From contig JBLHTZ010000009.1 of NCBI GenBank assembly GCA_047627915.1, forward strand, positions 7,888 through 71,887: DNA of 64,000 nt, given 5' to 3'. A program made the translations under genes and the position numbers. This document shows, in pieces, positions 42,007 through 49,826 of this stretch; the first letter of the stretch is position 1; every line of letters begins with the position of its first letter. Source of the stretch: NORP294 sp047627915 (lineage in GTDB: Bacteria > Bacteroidota > Bacteroidia > Flavobacteriales_E > Vicingaceae). The notes beneath the pieces are model-generated. The model searched no databases. It had not been told where the DNA came from and saw only the letters and a program-made list of their open reading frames with translations.

Positions 42007-42633
42007 CTAAAACCCCCAATTCAAAATGGGTAACTTTCTTTTCTCGTTTACATTCCACAAGCCAAATTGAAAACCCTTCAATTCTGTAGTGAGGTTGATT
42101 AACCCAATTTGTAACCCATTCACCTTTCCAGCTTCGTTAAGAAGGCCAAGTTCTATTCCATTGACATATAGATATTGGTTGCGTAAAATATTTAGAGCAA
42201 CTCCATTTACTTTATCTCCCATACCTGCTATAGGAGAAAGGGTTATGCCATTTATTTTGGTACTTAATGCGCCCAAAGGAGAAACTAACACTCCGTTATG
42301 AATTGCACGTAACAGATCTTGATTTTGTAAACTGTCCAAAGGTGTTGGGTTTTTTACTTCTTTACCCATGTGCGAATAACTGTCAAATGGACTAAACATT
42401 AAAAATATACCTTGTCCTATTAGTTGTATTCCAAGGCCATTACTTTTCTTGTAATATGGATAGCCACAAATTGATTCTGAACCTATTGGCCCAATTATTA
42501 ATCCGGAACTTACAGCTGCTCTAGTTGGTGTAAATACGATTCCGTACCGCTTTTGCTTGACGGAATCTTTAAGAGGTTGTCCACTTAAAAAGAATGGGAA
42601 AATAAAGAAGAGAATGATTGTTGCTTTCTTCAT
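42007..42633 (-). CDS. exported protein with LA_2272-like surface repeats
   Basis: A 208-residue protein with a short signal peptide (MKKATIILFFIFPFFLSG). The C-terminal half has short repeated units of the form VNG(I/V)xLxxLxN (KINGITLSPIAG, KVNGVALNILRN, YVNGIELGLLN, KVNGLQIGLINL, LKGFQFGLWNV). This pattern resembles the LA_2272 surface-repeat family, which is of unknown function. A terminal Phe (ILNWGF) suits an outer-membrane location. No partner gene is evident. Confidence 0.65.
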   Translation of the reverse strand: MKKATIILFFIFPFFLSGQPLKDSVKQKRYGIVFTPTRAAVSSGLIIGPIGSESICGYPYYKKSNGLGIQLIGQGIFLMFSPFDSYSHMGKEVKNPTPLDSLQNQDLLRAIHNGVLVSPLGALSTKINGITLSPIAGMGDKVNGVALNILRNQYLYVNGIELGLLNEAGKVNGLQIGLINLTTELKGFQFGLWNVNEKRKLPILNWGF

Positions 42634-42647
42634 GAAGATAAGTTTAA

Positions 42648-42677
42648 CCGGCGCTATATGTAAACGTATAGCGCCGG
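42648..42677 (-). terminator. strong hairpin between two minus-strand genes
   Basis: CCGGCGCTATA, 8-base loop, TATAGCGCCGG: an 11-bp perfect stem. It lies 19 bases after the stop of the lipoprotein gene (42697) and 15 bases before the start of the next gene. The T-tract on the minus strand is poor (TTAAACTT), so it may be a weak terminator or an mRNA-end stabiliser. Confidence 0.65.
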
Positions 42678-42696
42678 AAATATTGATATGGTTTGA

Positions 42697-43263
42697 TTAG
42701 TTGGTTGTAATATCAACAATTATATCACCTTCAGGATTTGAATCAAAATCGACAACATAAACGCCTTCTTGTATTACTAAAGAATTAAATCCAAATTCTA
42801 CAGCTACATCAGGGCCTAAGTCTTCATTGCTGTTAAATTCAATTTGTCCGTCTATAATTAAATCTGTGTTATCAGTCAAACTTAATAACATTTGATTCGC
42901 AGAAATTTCTTCTAGAATTAATAAAGAATTATTGTCGGTAATGTCTTGTGGTGTAAGGGTGTAGCTCACATCTAATGGAATTGGATTAGATGTGCCACCT
43001 ATGAATCGAATACAAATCCCTGCGCAAGGACCACAAGGCAAAGAATACGGACAATTTCCCCATCTACTTGACGGTCTTCCTGAGCGAATTTTAATTTTTT
43101 TTCGAGTAGCTTTTGAATTTATTATTTTTTCTTTCGATACTGTTGTTTCGATTACTTCATCCGAAGTTGTCGTTACATTAGAAGTAACTTCTTCTTTTTC
43201 ACATGCGACGAAAGAAATTGCTACAACAAATAATATTCCTAAGAATAGTTTTAAATTTTTCAT
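42697..43263 (-). CDS. lipoprotein with a cysteine cluster, unknown
   Basis: A 188-residue lipoprotein (signal MKNLKLFLGILFVVAISFVAC, lipobox FVAC). After a Ser/Thr/Lys-rich linker comes a basic stretch (ATRKKIKIRSGRPSSRWG) and a compact cysteine cluster NCPYSLPCGPCAGICIRF with four Cys in 15 residues (about 70-85). The C-terminal 100 residues are acidic and beta-rich (NSNEDLGPDVAVEFGFN). The cluster could bind metal or form disulfides outside the cell. No family recognised; no co-transcribed partner other than the downstream 208-residue surface protein behind a hairpin. Confidence 0.65.
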   Translation of the reverse strand: MKNLKLFLGILFVVAISFVACEKEEVTSNVTTTSDEVIETTVSKEKIINSKATRKKIKIRSGRPSSRWGNCPYSLPCGPCAGICIRFIGGTSNPIPLDVSYTLTPQDITDNNSLLILEEISANQMLLSLTDNTDLIIDGQIEFNSNEDLGPDVAVEFGFNSLVIQEGVYVVDFDSNPEGDIIVDITTN

Positions 43264-43453
43264 AATTTGTTTTTTAAAGTTAATAATTAATATTATCCTT
43301 TAACTAACCTATTATATGAACTTTTCTGTTTGGAAGGCTCTAGTTTTAGTGTTTCCTAAAATGTGCCTTGCTGTTGGGTTTAAAAGCAGTGTAAAATTGG
43401 TAGTAGCCAAGAATAATTCAAATATACTAGATGTGTTGTCAGTCATTTAGCTA

Positions 43454-43499
43454 TTTAGAGTCTAAATTATGACAAATTATGTCTAATTTAGACTCTAAA
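43454..43499 (+). promoter_or_regulatory. nested palindromic operator of the XRE regulator gene
   Basis: Two 14-bp perfect inverted arms (43454-43467 and 43486-43499) flank an 18-base spacer. Each arm contains its own palindrome: TTTAGAGTCTAAA (centre 43460) and TTTAGACTCTAAA (centre 43493), 33 bases apart, about three helical turns. A further overlapping palindrome GTCTAATTTAGAC occupies 43481-43493. Near-consensus -7 box TAATTTAG (43484-43491) is inside the site, and the array ends 9 bases before the ATG. Autorepression by the XRE protein is the simplest reading. Confidence 0.75.
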
Positions 43500-43508
43500 A
43501 ATTAGTAA

Positions 43509-43868
43509 ATGAAAGTAGGAGTTAACCTTCGCAAGGTAAGAGAGCTAAAAGGCTTCACACAAGAATACATGGCTTCAGAGTTAGAAATTAGCCAAAGAAA
43601 TTACAGCAGGCTTGAAAAAGACGAGGTAGAATTAACCTTGTCACGTCTTTCGAAAATTAGTGAAATATTAGAAGTTACCCCAAGTCAGATTTTGGGTTTT
43701 GATGAGAAGTTTTTCTTTTCAAATTGTGATAATGCTTATGGAGCTACCAATCAAAACAATTACTCTTTTTCTGAAAAAGAAAGAGAACAATATGAAAGTC
43801 AGATTAATCATTTAAATGGGGAAGTCGTTTTTCTACGAAATCAATTGGAAGAATTGATAAAGAAATAG
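43509..43868 (+). CDS. XRE-family HTH transcriptional regulator with coiled-coil tail
   Basis: A 119-residue protein. Residues about 4-62 are a Cro/CI-type helix-turn-helix (LRKVRELKGFTQEYMASEL, ISQRNYSRLEKDEVELTLSRL, LEVTPSQIL). After a short linker, residues about 83-118 form a heptad-like coiled coil (EKEREQYESQINHLNGEV, FLRNQLEELIKK) suited to dimerisation. The gene sits directly behind the palindromic operator and stands alone; it converges on the aldehyde dehydrogenase gene, 5 bases apart. Other targets are not evident, though the TTTAGA half-site also occurs before feoA. Confidence 0.88.
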   Translation: MKVGVNLRKVRELKGFTQEYMASELEISQRNYSRLEKDEVELTLSRLSKISEILEVTPSQILGFDEKFFFSNCDNAYGATNQNNYSFSEKEREQYESQINHLNGEVVFLRNQLEELIKK

Positions 43869-43873
43869 AAACT

Positions 43874-45343
43874 TTAACTAATCTTCAAATACGCTTCCAA
43901 CCCGTGCATTCCGCCTTCTCGTCCAAAGCCGCTTTCTTTGAACCCGCCAAAAGGTGAGGTAGGGTCGAATTTGTTAAATGTATTTGCCCAAATAACACCC
44001 GCTTTTAACTGAGCTGCCATGTTGAACGCCTTTGAGCCTTTGTCGGTCCAAATGCCAGCAGAAAGCCCATAAGGCGTATTGTTGGCTTTTTCAATGGCTT
44101 CGTCCACTGTTCTAAAGGTTTGGATGGCTAATACTGGTCCAAAAATTTCTTCTTGCGAAAGACGACTACTTTGAGCAACATCAAAAAATAAGGTTGGAGC
44201 ACAGAAGTACCCTTTCTTAGGAACCGCTGCATTCGCTTGGAATTTTTCTAACCCTTCTTGTTCTCCTATTTTAATATAGTCGTGAATGGTTTTTAATTGC
44301 TCTTTTGAGTTGATCGCTCCTATGTCTGTATTCTTATCCATTGGGTCTCCGACAATTAAAGTCTCCAAACGAATCTTTAATTTTTGAATCACTTCGTTTT
44401 TGATTGACTCTTGAATAAACAATCTAGAACCGGCGCAACAAACGTTACCTTGGTTAAAGAAAATTCCATTAATCACCCCTTCAACAGCTTGGTCAATTGG
44501 AGCGTCTTCAAAAATGATATTTGCTGCTTTCCCTCCTAGTTCTAATGTTGTTTTTTTACCTGTTCCGGCTATCGCTTTTTGAATAATTTTTCCAACTTCA
44601 GTAGACCCTGTAAAAGCAATTTTGTTAACGTCAGGATGGTTCACAATGGCCGCTCCAGTCGCTCCAGCCCCTGTTACTATATTTACCACACCTGCAGGTA
44701 ATCCAGCATCCTGAATTAGTTCAGCTAATTTCATGGCTGTAACAGAAGTTGTTTCAGCAGGTTTTAGCACCACACAATTGCCACAAGCTAAGGCTGGAGC
44801 AATTTTCCAGGCTGCCATCAAAAGTGGAAAGTTCCAAGGTATAATTTGACCTGCTACGCCTAAAGGTTCCACCTTTCTATTCGGAAAAGCATACTCTAAT
44901 TTATCGGCCCAACCCGCGTAGTAAAAAAAATGAGCTGCTGCTAGCGGAATATCTATGTCTCTCGACTCTCTAATTGGTTTCCCTCCGTCAATCGATTCAA
45001 TTACAGAAAACTCTCTAGCTCTTTCTTGAATTAAACGAGCGATTCTATAAATGTATTTCCCTCGTTCTTTGGCAGGTAATTTCGACCATGCAGGGAAGGC
45101 CTTTCGAGCTGCTTGTACAGCCGAATCAACATCCTTTTCATTTGCTTCTGCTAATTCACAAATTACTTCTTCCGTAGCAGGGTTAATGCTGTCGAAGTAT
45201 TTTTTTGAGTTTGGTTTTACAAACTTTCCTCCAATAAACAGATCATACTGCTTTTTAATTTCAACATGATCCGCGCTTTCAGGGGCAGGAGCGTACTTCC
45301 AATCCGTGTCAAATTTTAATGAAAAGCTATTTTCTTTTGCCAT
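43874..45343 (-). CDS. aldehyde dehydrogenase
   Basis: A full-length 489-residue NAD(P)-dependent aldehyde dehydrogenase: IIPWNFPLLMAAWKIAPAL (catalytic Asn), CGNCVVLKPAETT, NKIAFTGSTEVGK, TTLELGGK (general base Glu), NQGNVCCAGSRLF (catalytic Cys near 300) and SQEEIFGPVLAIQTF, with the C-terminal SPFGGFKESGFGREGG. It has the phrase FYYAGWADKLE shared with the short homologue at 5445-6335. It is encoded just downstream of deoC on the same strand (94 bases), where it may oxidise the acetaldehyde released by DeoC; that substrate is inferred. Confidence 0.93.
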   Translation of the reverse strand: MAKENSFSLKFDTDWKYAPAPESADHVEIKKQYDLFIGGKFVKPNSKKYFDSINPATEEVICELAEANEKDVDSAVQAARKAFPAWSKLPAKERGKYIYRIARLIQERAREFSVIESIDGGKPIRESRDIDIPLAAAHFFYYAGWADKLEYAFPNRKVEPLGVAGQIIPWNFPLLMAAWKIAPALACGNCVVLKPAETTSVTAMKLAELIQDAGLPAGVVNIVTGAGATGAAIVNHPDVNKIAFTGSTEVGKIIQKAIAGTGKKTTLELGGKAANIIFEDAPIDQAVEGVINGIFFNQGNVCCAGSRLFIQESIKNEVIQKLKIRLETLIVGDPMDKNTDIGAINSKEQLKTIHDYIKIGEQEGLEKFQANAAVPKKGYFCAPTLFFDVAQSSRLSQEEIFGPVLAIQTFRTVDEAIEKANNTPYGLSAGIWTDKGSKAFNMAAQLKAGVIWANTFNKFDPTSPFGGFKESGFGREGGMHGLEAYLKIS

Positions 45344-45437
45344 TTCTTTTGAATATTAAATGTTTAATGAGGAATGTTAAATGTTTGGTGTCTCGACTTC
45401 ATTTTACATTTGAGAATTTCACATTTCACATTAGATT

Positions 45438-46331
45438 TTAGTCTTTCGAGAAATAATCCCCAGACTGGTAAATACCTGTTTCTTGTTTTTTAAGTTGCAA
45501 AAGGATGTCATTTGTTAATCGACTAGCTCCAAATCGGAACCATTCGTTTGTCATCCAATCGTTGCCTAACGTCTCTCTAAGCATTACCAAAAATTGAAGA
45601 GCTGTTTTTGAGTCAGAAATTCCACCTGCAGGTTTCATTCCTACCATTTTGCCCGTTTTGAGGTAATGGTCTTTAATCGCTTCTAACATTAATAGCGTGA
45701 CTGGCATGGTGGCGGCAGGAGAAATTTTTCCCGTTGATGTCTTAATAAAGTCAGCACCTGCCCAAATAGCAATATCACTTGCTCTGCGAACATTGTCTGC
45801 TGTTCCCAATTCTCCAGTTTCTAAAATCACTTTTAATCTTGCTTTTCCGCAGGCTTCTTTTATCGTTGCAATTTCATCGTAAACAAATTGATATTCTCCT
45901 TGATGAAACTTTCCTCTGGAAATGACCATGTCAATTTCGTCTGCACCAGCATCAACAGCTATTTTAGTATCTTCTAATTTAACTTTTAGATTACTATTTC
46001 CGCTTGGAAATGCAGTAGCAACCGAAGCTACTTTCACTCCAGATTTCCCAAGTGCTTTTTTCGCGGTAGCTACGTGGTTTGGGTAAACACAGATTGCAGC
46101 CACTGTAGGAATGTCCAAACTATCATCTGGGTGCATGCCTTTATAGCACAATTGTTTGACTTTACCTTCAGTATCTTTGCCCTCTAATGTAGTGAGGTCA
46201 ATCATGTTTAAGGCTAACTTAAGACCTTGAATTTTAGCCTCCTTCTTAATGCTTCTTGTTTTGAAACGATCGGCTCTTTCAACTAAACCTACCTGGTCAA
46301 TTTTTTGGGTGTTTTTAAAATCCAACTCCAT
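45438..46331 (-). CDS. deoC: deoxyribose-phosphate aldolase
   Basis: DeoC splits 2-deoxyribose 5-phosphate to glyceraldehyde 3-phosphate and acetaldehyde in deoxynucleoside catabolism. From the ATG at 46331 it is 297 residues, longer than E. coli DeoC and of the class common in Bacteroidota. Motifs: CVYPNHVATAKKAL, VASVATAFPSGNS, AGADEIDMVISRG, KVILETGEL and the Schiff-base Lys in GADFIKTSTGKISPAATM, then KPAGGISDSKTALQFL. An in-frame TTG seven codons upstream is in the predicted promoter and is rejected. The gene is followed by the aldehyde dehydrogenase. Confidence 0.93.
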   Translation of the reverse strand: MELDFKNTQKIDQVGLVERADRFKTRSIKKEAKIQGLKLALNMIDLTTLEGKDTEGKVKQLCYKGMHPDDSLDIPTVAAICVYPNHVATAKKALGKSGVKVASVATAFPSGNSNLKVKLEDTKIAVDAGADEIDMVISRGKFHQGEYQFVYDEIATIKEACGKARLKVILETGELGTADNVRRASDIAIWAGADFIKTSTGKISPAATMPVTLLMLEAIKDHYLKTGKMVGMKPAGGISDSKTALQFLVMLRETLGNDWMTNEWFRFGASRLTNDILLQLKKQETGIYQSGDYFSKD

Positions 46332-46349
46332 AGTTTTTTGATACAGTTT

Positions 46350-46357
46350 CAAAGGTA
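46350..46357 (-). promoter_or_regulatory. -7 box of deoC
   Basis: TACCTTTG on the minus strand, exact TAnnTTTG, 18 bases before the ATG at 46331. It supports that ATG over the TTG that overlaps the box. Confidence 0.45.
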
Positions 46358-46414
46358 AGAGATTTGAAAAGAAGAAGCGTAGAACAAACTAAAATCAATG
46401 TGACAAAGGCAATC

Positions 46415-46430
46415 TAAATTTGTAAATTTG
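46415..46430 (+). promoter_or_regulatory. tandem -7 boxes before cysC
   Basis: TAAATTTGTAAATTTG: two adjacent exact TAnnTTTG boxes (46415-46422 and 46423-46430), the second 9 bases before the ATG. Two start sites 8 bases apart would be expected, one of them nearly leaderless. No TTG -33 box for either. Confidence 0.45.
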
Positions 46431-46439
46431 GCAATTCAA

Positions 46440-47045
46440 ATGAAAAACGAGGGCAATAATATTTATTCTGTGTTTGATGAAATTCTTCCAAAAGAAGAAA
46501 AAGAAAAAATGCTCAATCAAAAAGCAAAAGTTTTATGGTTAACTGGCTTGAGCGGCTCTGGGAAAACGACAATAGCAAAGGTTCTGGAGAAAGAGTTACA
46601 TCTACAAGGTTTTTTAACTCAATTATTGGATGGTGATAATATTAGAGCAGGAATAAACAATAACTTGGGTTTTTCGGAAGAAGATAGGACAGAGAACATT
46701 CGCAGAATTGCTGAGGTTTCTAAGTTATTTCTCAATTGCGGAGTTATTACTATTAATTGTTTTGTGAGCCCCACAGAGCAAATTCGAAATCAAGCTAAAG
46801 CCATAATTGGCGAAGAAAATTTCATAGAAATATTTATAAATACTCCTTTGGAAGTTTGTGAAGCTAGAGACACGAAAGGACTTTATGCAAAAGCCAGGAG
46901 AGGAGAAGTAAAGAACTTTACAGGTATTAGTGCGCCATTCGAGGATCCTCAAACCCCAAGTATTAAAGTAGAGACAGAAAATCAAACGTTAGAAGAGTCA
47001 GCCAATGAAGTTTTAGTGCACATTCTACCACTTATAAAAGCATAA
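46440..47045 (+). CDS. cysC: adenylylsulfate kinase
   Basis: CysC phosphorylates adenosine 5'-phosphosulfate (APS) to PAPS. From the ATG at 46440 it is 201 residues; the in-frame TTG at 46428 is rejected because it overlaps the -7 box. Motifs: WLTGLSGSGKTTIAKVLE (P-loop), LDGDNIRAGINNNLGFSEEDRTENIRR, FVSPTEQIR and KGLYAKARRGEVKNFTGI. It is a stand-alone kinase, not fused to CysN. It is the first gene of cysC-cysD-cysN; cysD starts at the base after its stop. Confidence 0.95.
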   Translation: MKNEGNNIYSVFDEILPKEEKEKMLNQKAKVLWLTGLSGSGKTTIAKVLEKELHLQGFLTQLLDGDNIRAGINNNLGFSEEDRTENIRRIAEVSKLFLNCGVITINCFVSPTEQIRNQAKAIIGEENFIEIFINTPLEVCEARDTKGLYAKARRGEVKNFTGISAPFEDPQTPSIKVETENQTLEESANEVLVHILPLIKA

Positions 47046-47951
47046 ATGAACAGTTATAATTTAAATCACCTAAAGGAACTAGAATCTGAGGCTATCTATA
47101 TAGTTAGAGAGGTAGCAGCTCAGTTCGAAAACCCAGTTTTACTTTTTTCAGGAGGTAAAGATTCCATCGTTTGCGCACACATTGCCAAAAAAGCTTTTTA
47201 TCCTGCAAAGGTTCCTTTTCCACTAATGCATATAGACACCGGACATAACTTTCCAGAGACGATTGAATTTAGAGATAAGTTTGTAAAAGAGATGGGGGCA
47301 AATTTAATTGTTGCGTCGGTTCAGGATGCGATTGATCAAGGTTTGGCAGTAGAAGAAAAAGGATTTAATGCAAGTCGCAATGGCATCCAAACAGTAGCGC
47401 TCCTTAAAGGTATTGAGGATAATAAATTTGACGCCGCTATGGGTGGTGCTCGGCGGGATGAAGAAAAAGCCAGAGCTAAAGAAAGGTTTTTTTCTCACAG
47501 AGATGAATTTGGACAATGGGATCCTAAAAATCAGAGAGCTGAGTTGTGGAACATCTTTAATGGAATGAAGCATTTCGGTGAAAACTTTAGGGTATTCCCT
47601 ATATCGAATTGGACCGAGATGGACGTTTGGCAATATATTTTAGCGGAAGGAATTGAACTGCCTTCGCTTTATTTTTCGCACCAAAGAGAATGTTTTATTA
47701 GAGATGGTGTGGTAATGTTTGCTTCCGACGTAATGGATAGGAAATCTGACGAGAAGGTCGAAAAAATGACGGTTCGTTTTAGAACGATTGGCGATATGAC
47801 TTGCACAGGAGCAGTGTATTCAGAAGCTGATGATTTGGAGAAGATTATTGAAGAAGTTGCAGCAACTAGAACAACGGAAAGGGGAACGCGGTCAGACGAT
47901 AAGCGATCTGAAGCGGCGATGGAAGATAGAAAAAAACAAGGGTACTTTTAA
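47046..47951 (+). CDS. cysD: sulfate adenylyltransferase subunit 2
   Basis: CysD is the catalytic subunit of ATP sulfurylase, making APS from sulfate and ATP. The 301-residue protein has the PP-loop SGGKDSIVCAHIAKKAF and the family motifs PLMHIDTGHNFPETIEFRD, MGGARRDEEKARAKERFFS, FPISNWTEMDVWQYI and RFRTIGDMTCTGAV. It works as a complex with the GTPase CysN encoded 40 bases downstream. Confidence 0.96.
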   Translation: MNSYNLNHLKELESEAIYIVREVAAQFENPVLLFSGGKDSIVCAHIAKKAFYPAKVPFPLMHIDTGHNFPETIEFRDKFVKEMGANLIVASVQDAIDQGLAVEEKGFNASRNGIQTVALLKGIEDNKFDAAMGGARRDEEKARAKERFFSHRDEFGQWDPKNQRAELWNIFNGMKHFGENFRVFPISNWTEMDVWQYILAEGIELPSLYFSHQRECFIRDGVVMFASDVMDRKSDEKVEKMTVRFRTIGDMTCTGAVYSEADDLEKIIEEVAATRTTERGTRSDDKRSEAAMEDRKKQGYF

Positions 47952-47991
47952 CTGATTGTCGAATGACAATTGGTAAATAACAATTAAGAAA

Positions 47992-49257
47992 ATGAGTGGT
48001 AAATCATACCTAGATATGGAGTTGTTGAGGTTTTCAACAGCTGGAAGCGTAGATGACGGGAAGAGCACATTGATTGGTAGAATGCTATACGATAGCAAAT
48101 CTATATTTCAAGATCAGTATGAAGCAATAGAAGCTAGTAGCAAGAAGAAAGGTGAGGCGACTGTGAATTTGGCTCTTTTAACCGATGGATTGCGTTCTGA
48201 AAGAGAGCAAGGAATTACGATTGATGTTGCCTACCGATATTTCGCAACTCCCAAAAGGAAGTTTATTATTGCTGATACTCCAGGGCACATTCAGTATACT
48301 CGAAATATGGTTACTGGTGCATCAACGTCAAACCTTTCAATAATTTTGATTGATGCTAGAAAGGGAATTATTGAGCAAACCTATCGCCACACTTTTATTG
48401 CATCTTTACTTGGTATTCCACACGTTGTGTTCTGTATTAATAAAATGGATTTAGTTGATTACAGCGAAGAAGTTTTTGAGGGAATTAAAAAAGACACCGA
48501 AGCGTTCGTTTCTAAATTGGGAATTCAGGACATTAATTTTATTCCAATCTCGGCATTGAATGGAGATAATGTGGTAAATAAATCCGAAAACATGGACTGG
48601 TACCAAGGTGGTACACTGTTGTATTTATTGGAAAACATTCACATTGGTAGTGACCATAACCATGTAGATTGCCGTTTTCCAGTTCAATATGTAATACGGC
48701 CTCAAACAGACGAATTTCACGACTATCGAGGGTATGCTGGAAGAATAGCAGGAGGTGTATTTAAGCCGGGAGATAAAGTAGTTGCTTTACCATCAGGATT
48801 TAGTTCTACCATAAAATCTATTGACACAATGGATGGGCCGGTAGAAGAAGCTTTCGCTCCAATGTCAGTTACGTTAACATTAGAGGATGAAATCGATATC
48901 AGTAGAGGTGATATGATTGTGCGAGAAAATAATCAGCCGAATGTTACTCAAGATGTTGATTTGATGGTGTGTTGGTTAAACGAAAGACCGTTGCAAGTAA
49001 GAGGAAAATACGCCATTAAGCACACTTCGAACGACGTGAGATGTATCGTGAAAGAAGTAAAATACAAGGTGGACATCAATACTCTTCATCGGATGGAGGA
49101 CGATAAAGAAATTAAGATGAATGATATAGGGAGGATTTCTATTAGAACGACTAAAGCACTTTTTACGGATGAATACAAACGAAATCGAAATACCGGAAGC
49201 CTAATCATTATTGATGAAGCAACAAATGAGACAGTAGGTGCAGGAATGATTTTGTAA
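47992..49257 (+). CDS. cysN: sulfate adenylyltransferase subunit 1 (GTPase)
   Basis: CysN hydrolyses GTP to drive APS formation by CysD. The 421-residue protein is an EF-Tu-like GTPase with P-loop SVDDGKSTLIGRMLYDS, G3 ADTPGHIQYTRNMVTGAS, G4 INKMD and beta-barrel domains with PVQYVIRP, YRGYAGRIAGG and GDMIVRENNQP. It lacks the CysC kinase domain fused in many bacteria; here that is the separate first gene. No PAPS or APS reductase follows. The PAPS may therefore feed sulfotransferases or a reductase elsewhere. Confidence 0.95.
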   Translation: MSGKSYLDMELLRFSTAGSVDDGKSTLIGRMLYDSKSIFQDQYEAIEASSKKKGEATVNLALLTDGLRSEREQGITIDVAYRYFATPKRKFIIADTPGHIQYTRNMVTGASTSNLSIILIDARKGIIEQTYRHTFIASLLGIPHVVFCINKMDLVDYSEEVFEGIKKDTEAFVSKLGIQDINFIPISALNGDNVVNKSENMDWYQGGTLLYLLENIHIGSDHNHVDCRFPVQYVIRPQTDEFHDYRGYAGRIAGGVFKPGDKVVALPSGFSSTIKSIDTMDGPVEEAFAPMSVTLTLEDEIDISRGDMIVRENNQPNVTQDVDLMVCWLNERPLQVRGKYAIKHTSNDVRCIVKEVKYKVDINTLHRMEDDKEIKMNDIGRISIRTTKALFTDEYKRNRNTGSLIIIDEATNETVGAGMIL

Positions 49258-49262
49258 AAAAA

Positions 49263-49775
49263 TTAGTTCGCTGCTTTTATTGCCTTATTCAGTTTTTTGA
49301 TGATAAGTTTGAAGTCATACACCTTCATTTCATCTATACGAAACACTTCGTATGCGATATTATTTTCCATGTCGAAAATGAAATATTCGAAAACAACTAG
49401 CTCGTTATCAGGAGGTTGATTCATTAAATGGTCGTATTTGTATACACTGCTTTGCAATACATACTTATAGCCAGCCTGAGCTAGGGAGAAATAGGTTGAA
49501 GGGGTTGTAATTGCATATTCAAAAGGGTACTCTAAGGCTGCACCTTTCAGCTTTCTATTGGACTCTTTTAAGACATTGTTATGATTTTCTTGTCTTTGTA
49601 AGATGTATTTAGTAGACTTTGTTTTCTCCTCAAACTGGCTCAACTTAATTGGCTCATGTTCTAGAAATATGATTTTTTCTTTATCCAAGTCATCTGGACT
49701 ACCTTTTTTAAAAGTAGGTTGTTGCGCTAAAGTAACAACTGGGACAAAGAGTAGCAGAAACAGTAGTTTTTTCAT
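49263..49775 (-). CDS. exported protein of unknown function
   Basis: A 170-residue protein with a clear signal peptide (MKKLLFLLLFVPVVTLAQ, cut after AQ). The mature part is charged, with an amphipathic helix (EEKTKSTKYILQRQENHN) and a C-terminal lysine-rich helix (DFKLIIKKLNKAIKAAN). A middle segment (AITTPSTYFSLAQAGYKYVL) and the beta-like NELVVFEYFIFDMENN suggest a compact alpha/beta domain. No family recognised. It is at the end of the long minus-strand run but 51 bases after clc, so its membership in that operon is uncertain. It converges on cysN, 5 bases apart. Confidence 0.6.
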   Translation of the reverse strand: MKKLLFLLLFVPVVTLAQQPTFKKGSPDDLDKEKIIFLEHEPIKLSQFEEKTKSTKYILQRQENHNNVLKESNRKLKGAALEYPFEYAITTPSTYFSLAQAGYKYVLQSSVYKYDHLMNQPPDNELVVFEYFIFDMENNIAYEVFRIDEMKVYDFKLIIKKLNKAIKAAN

Positions 49776-49826
49776 GATATAATTTTATGCGAATTTACTT
49801 CATATAATTTTTTAATAGAATTCTAT

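Noticed and set aside
45344..45437. Repeated TTAAATGTTT-like words between the aldehyde dehydrogenase and deoC as a repeat array
   Set aside because: Only two loose copies in AT-rich sequence, no regular spacing and no spacer diversity.
47955..47970. Small inverted repeat ATTGTC-GAAT-GACAAT between cysD and cysN as a terminator
   Set aside because: The 6-bp AT-rich stem has no T-tract, and the two subunits of one enzyme should be co-transcribed.
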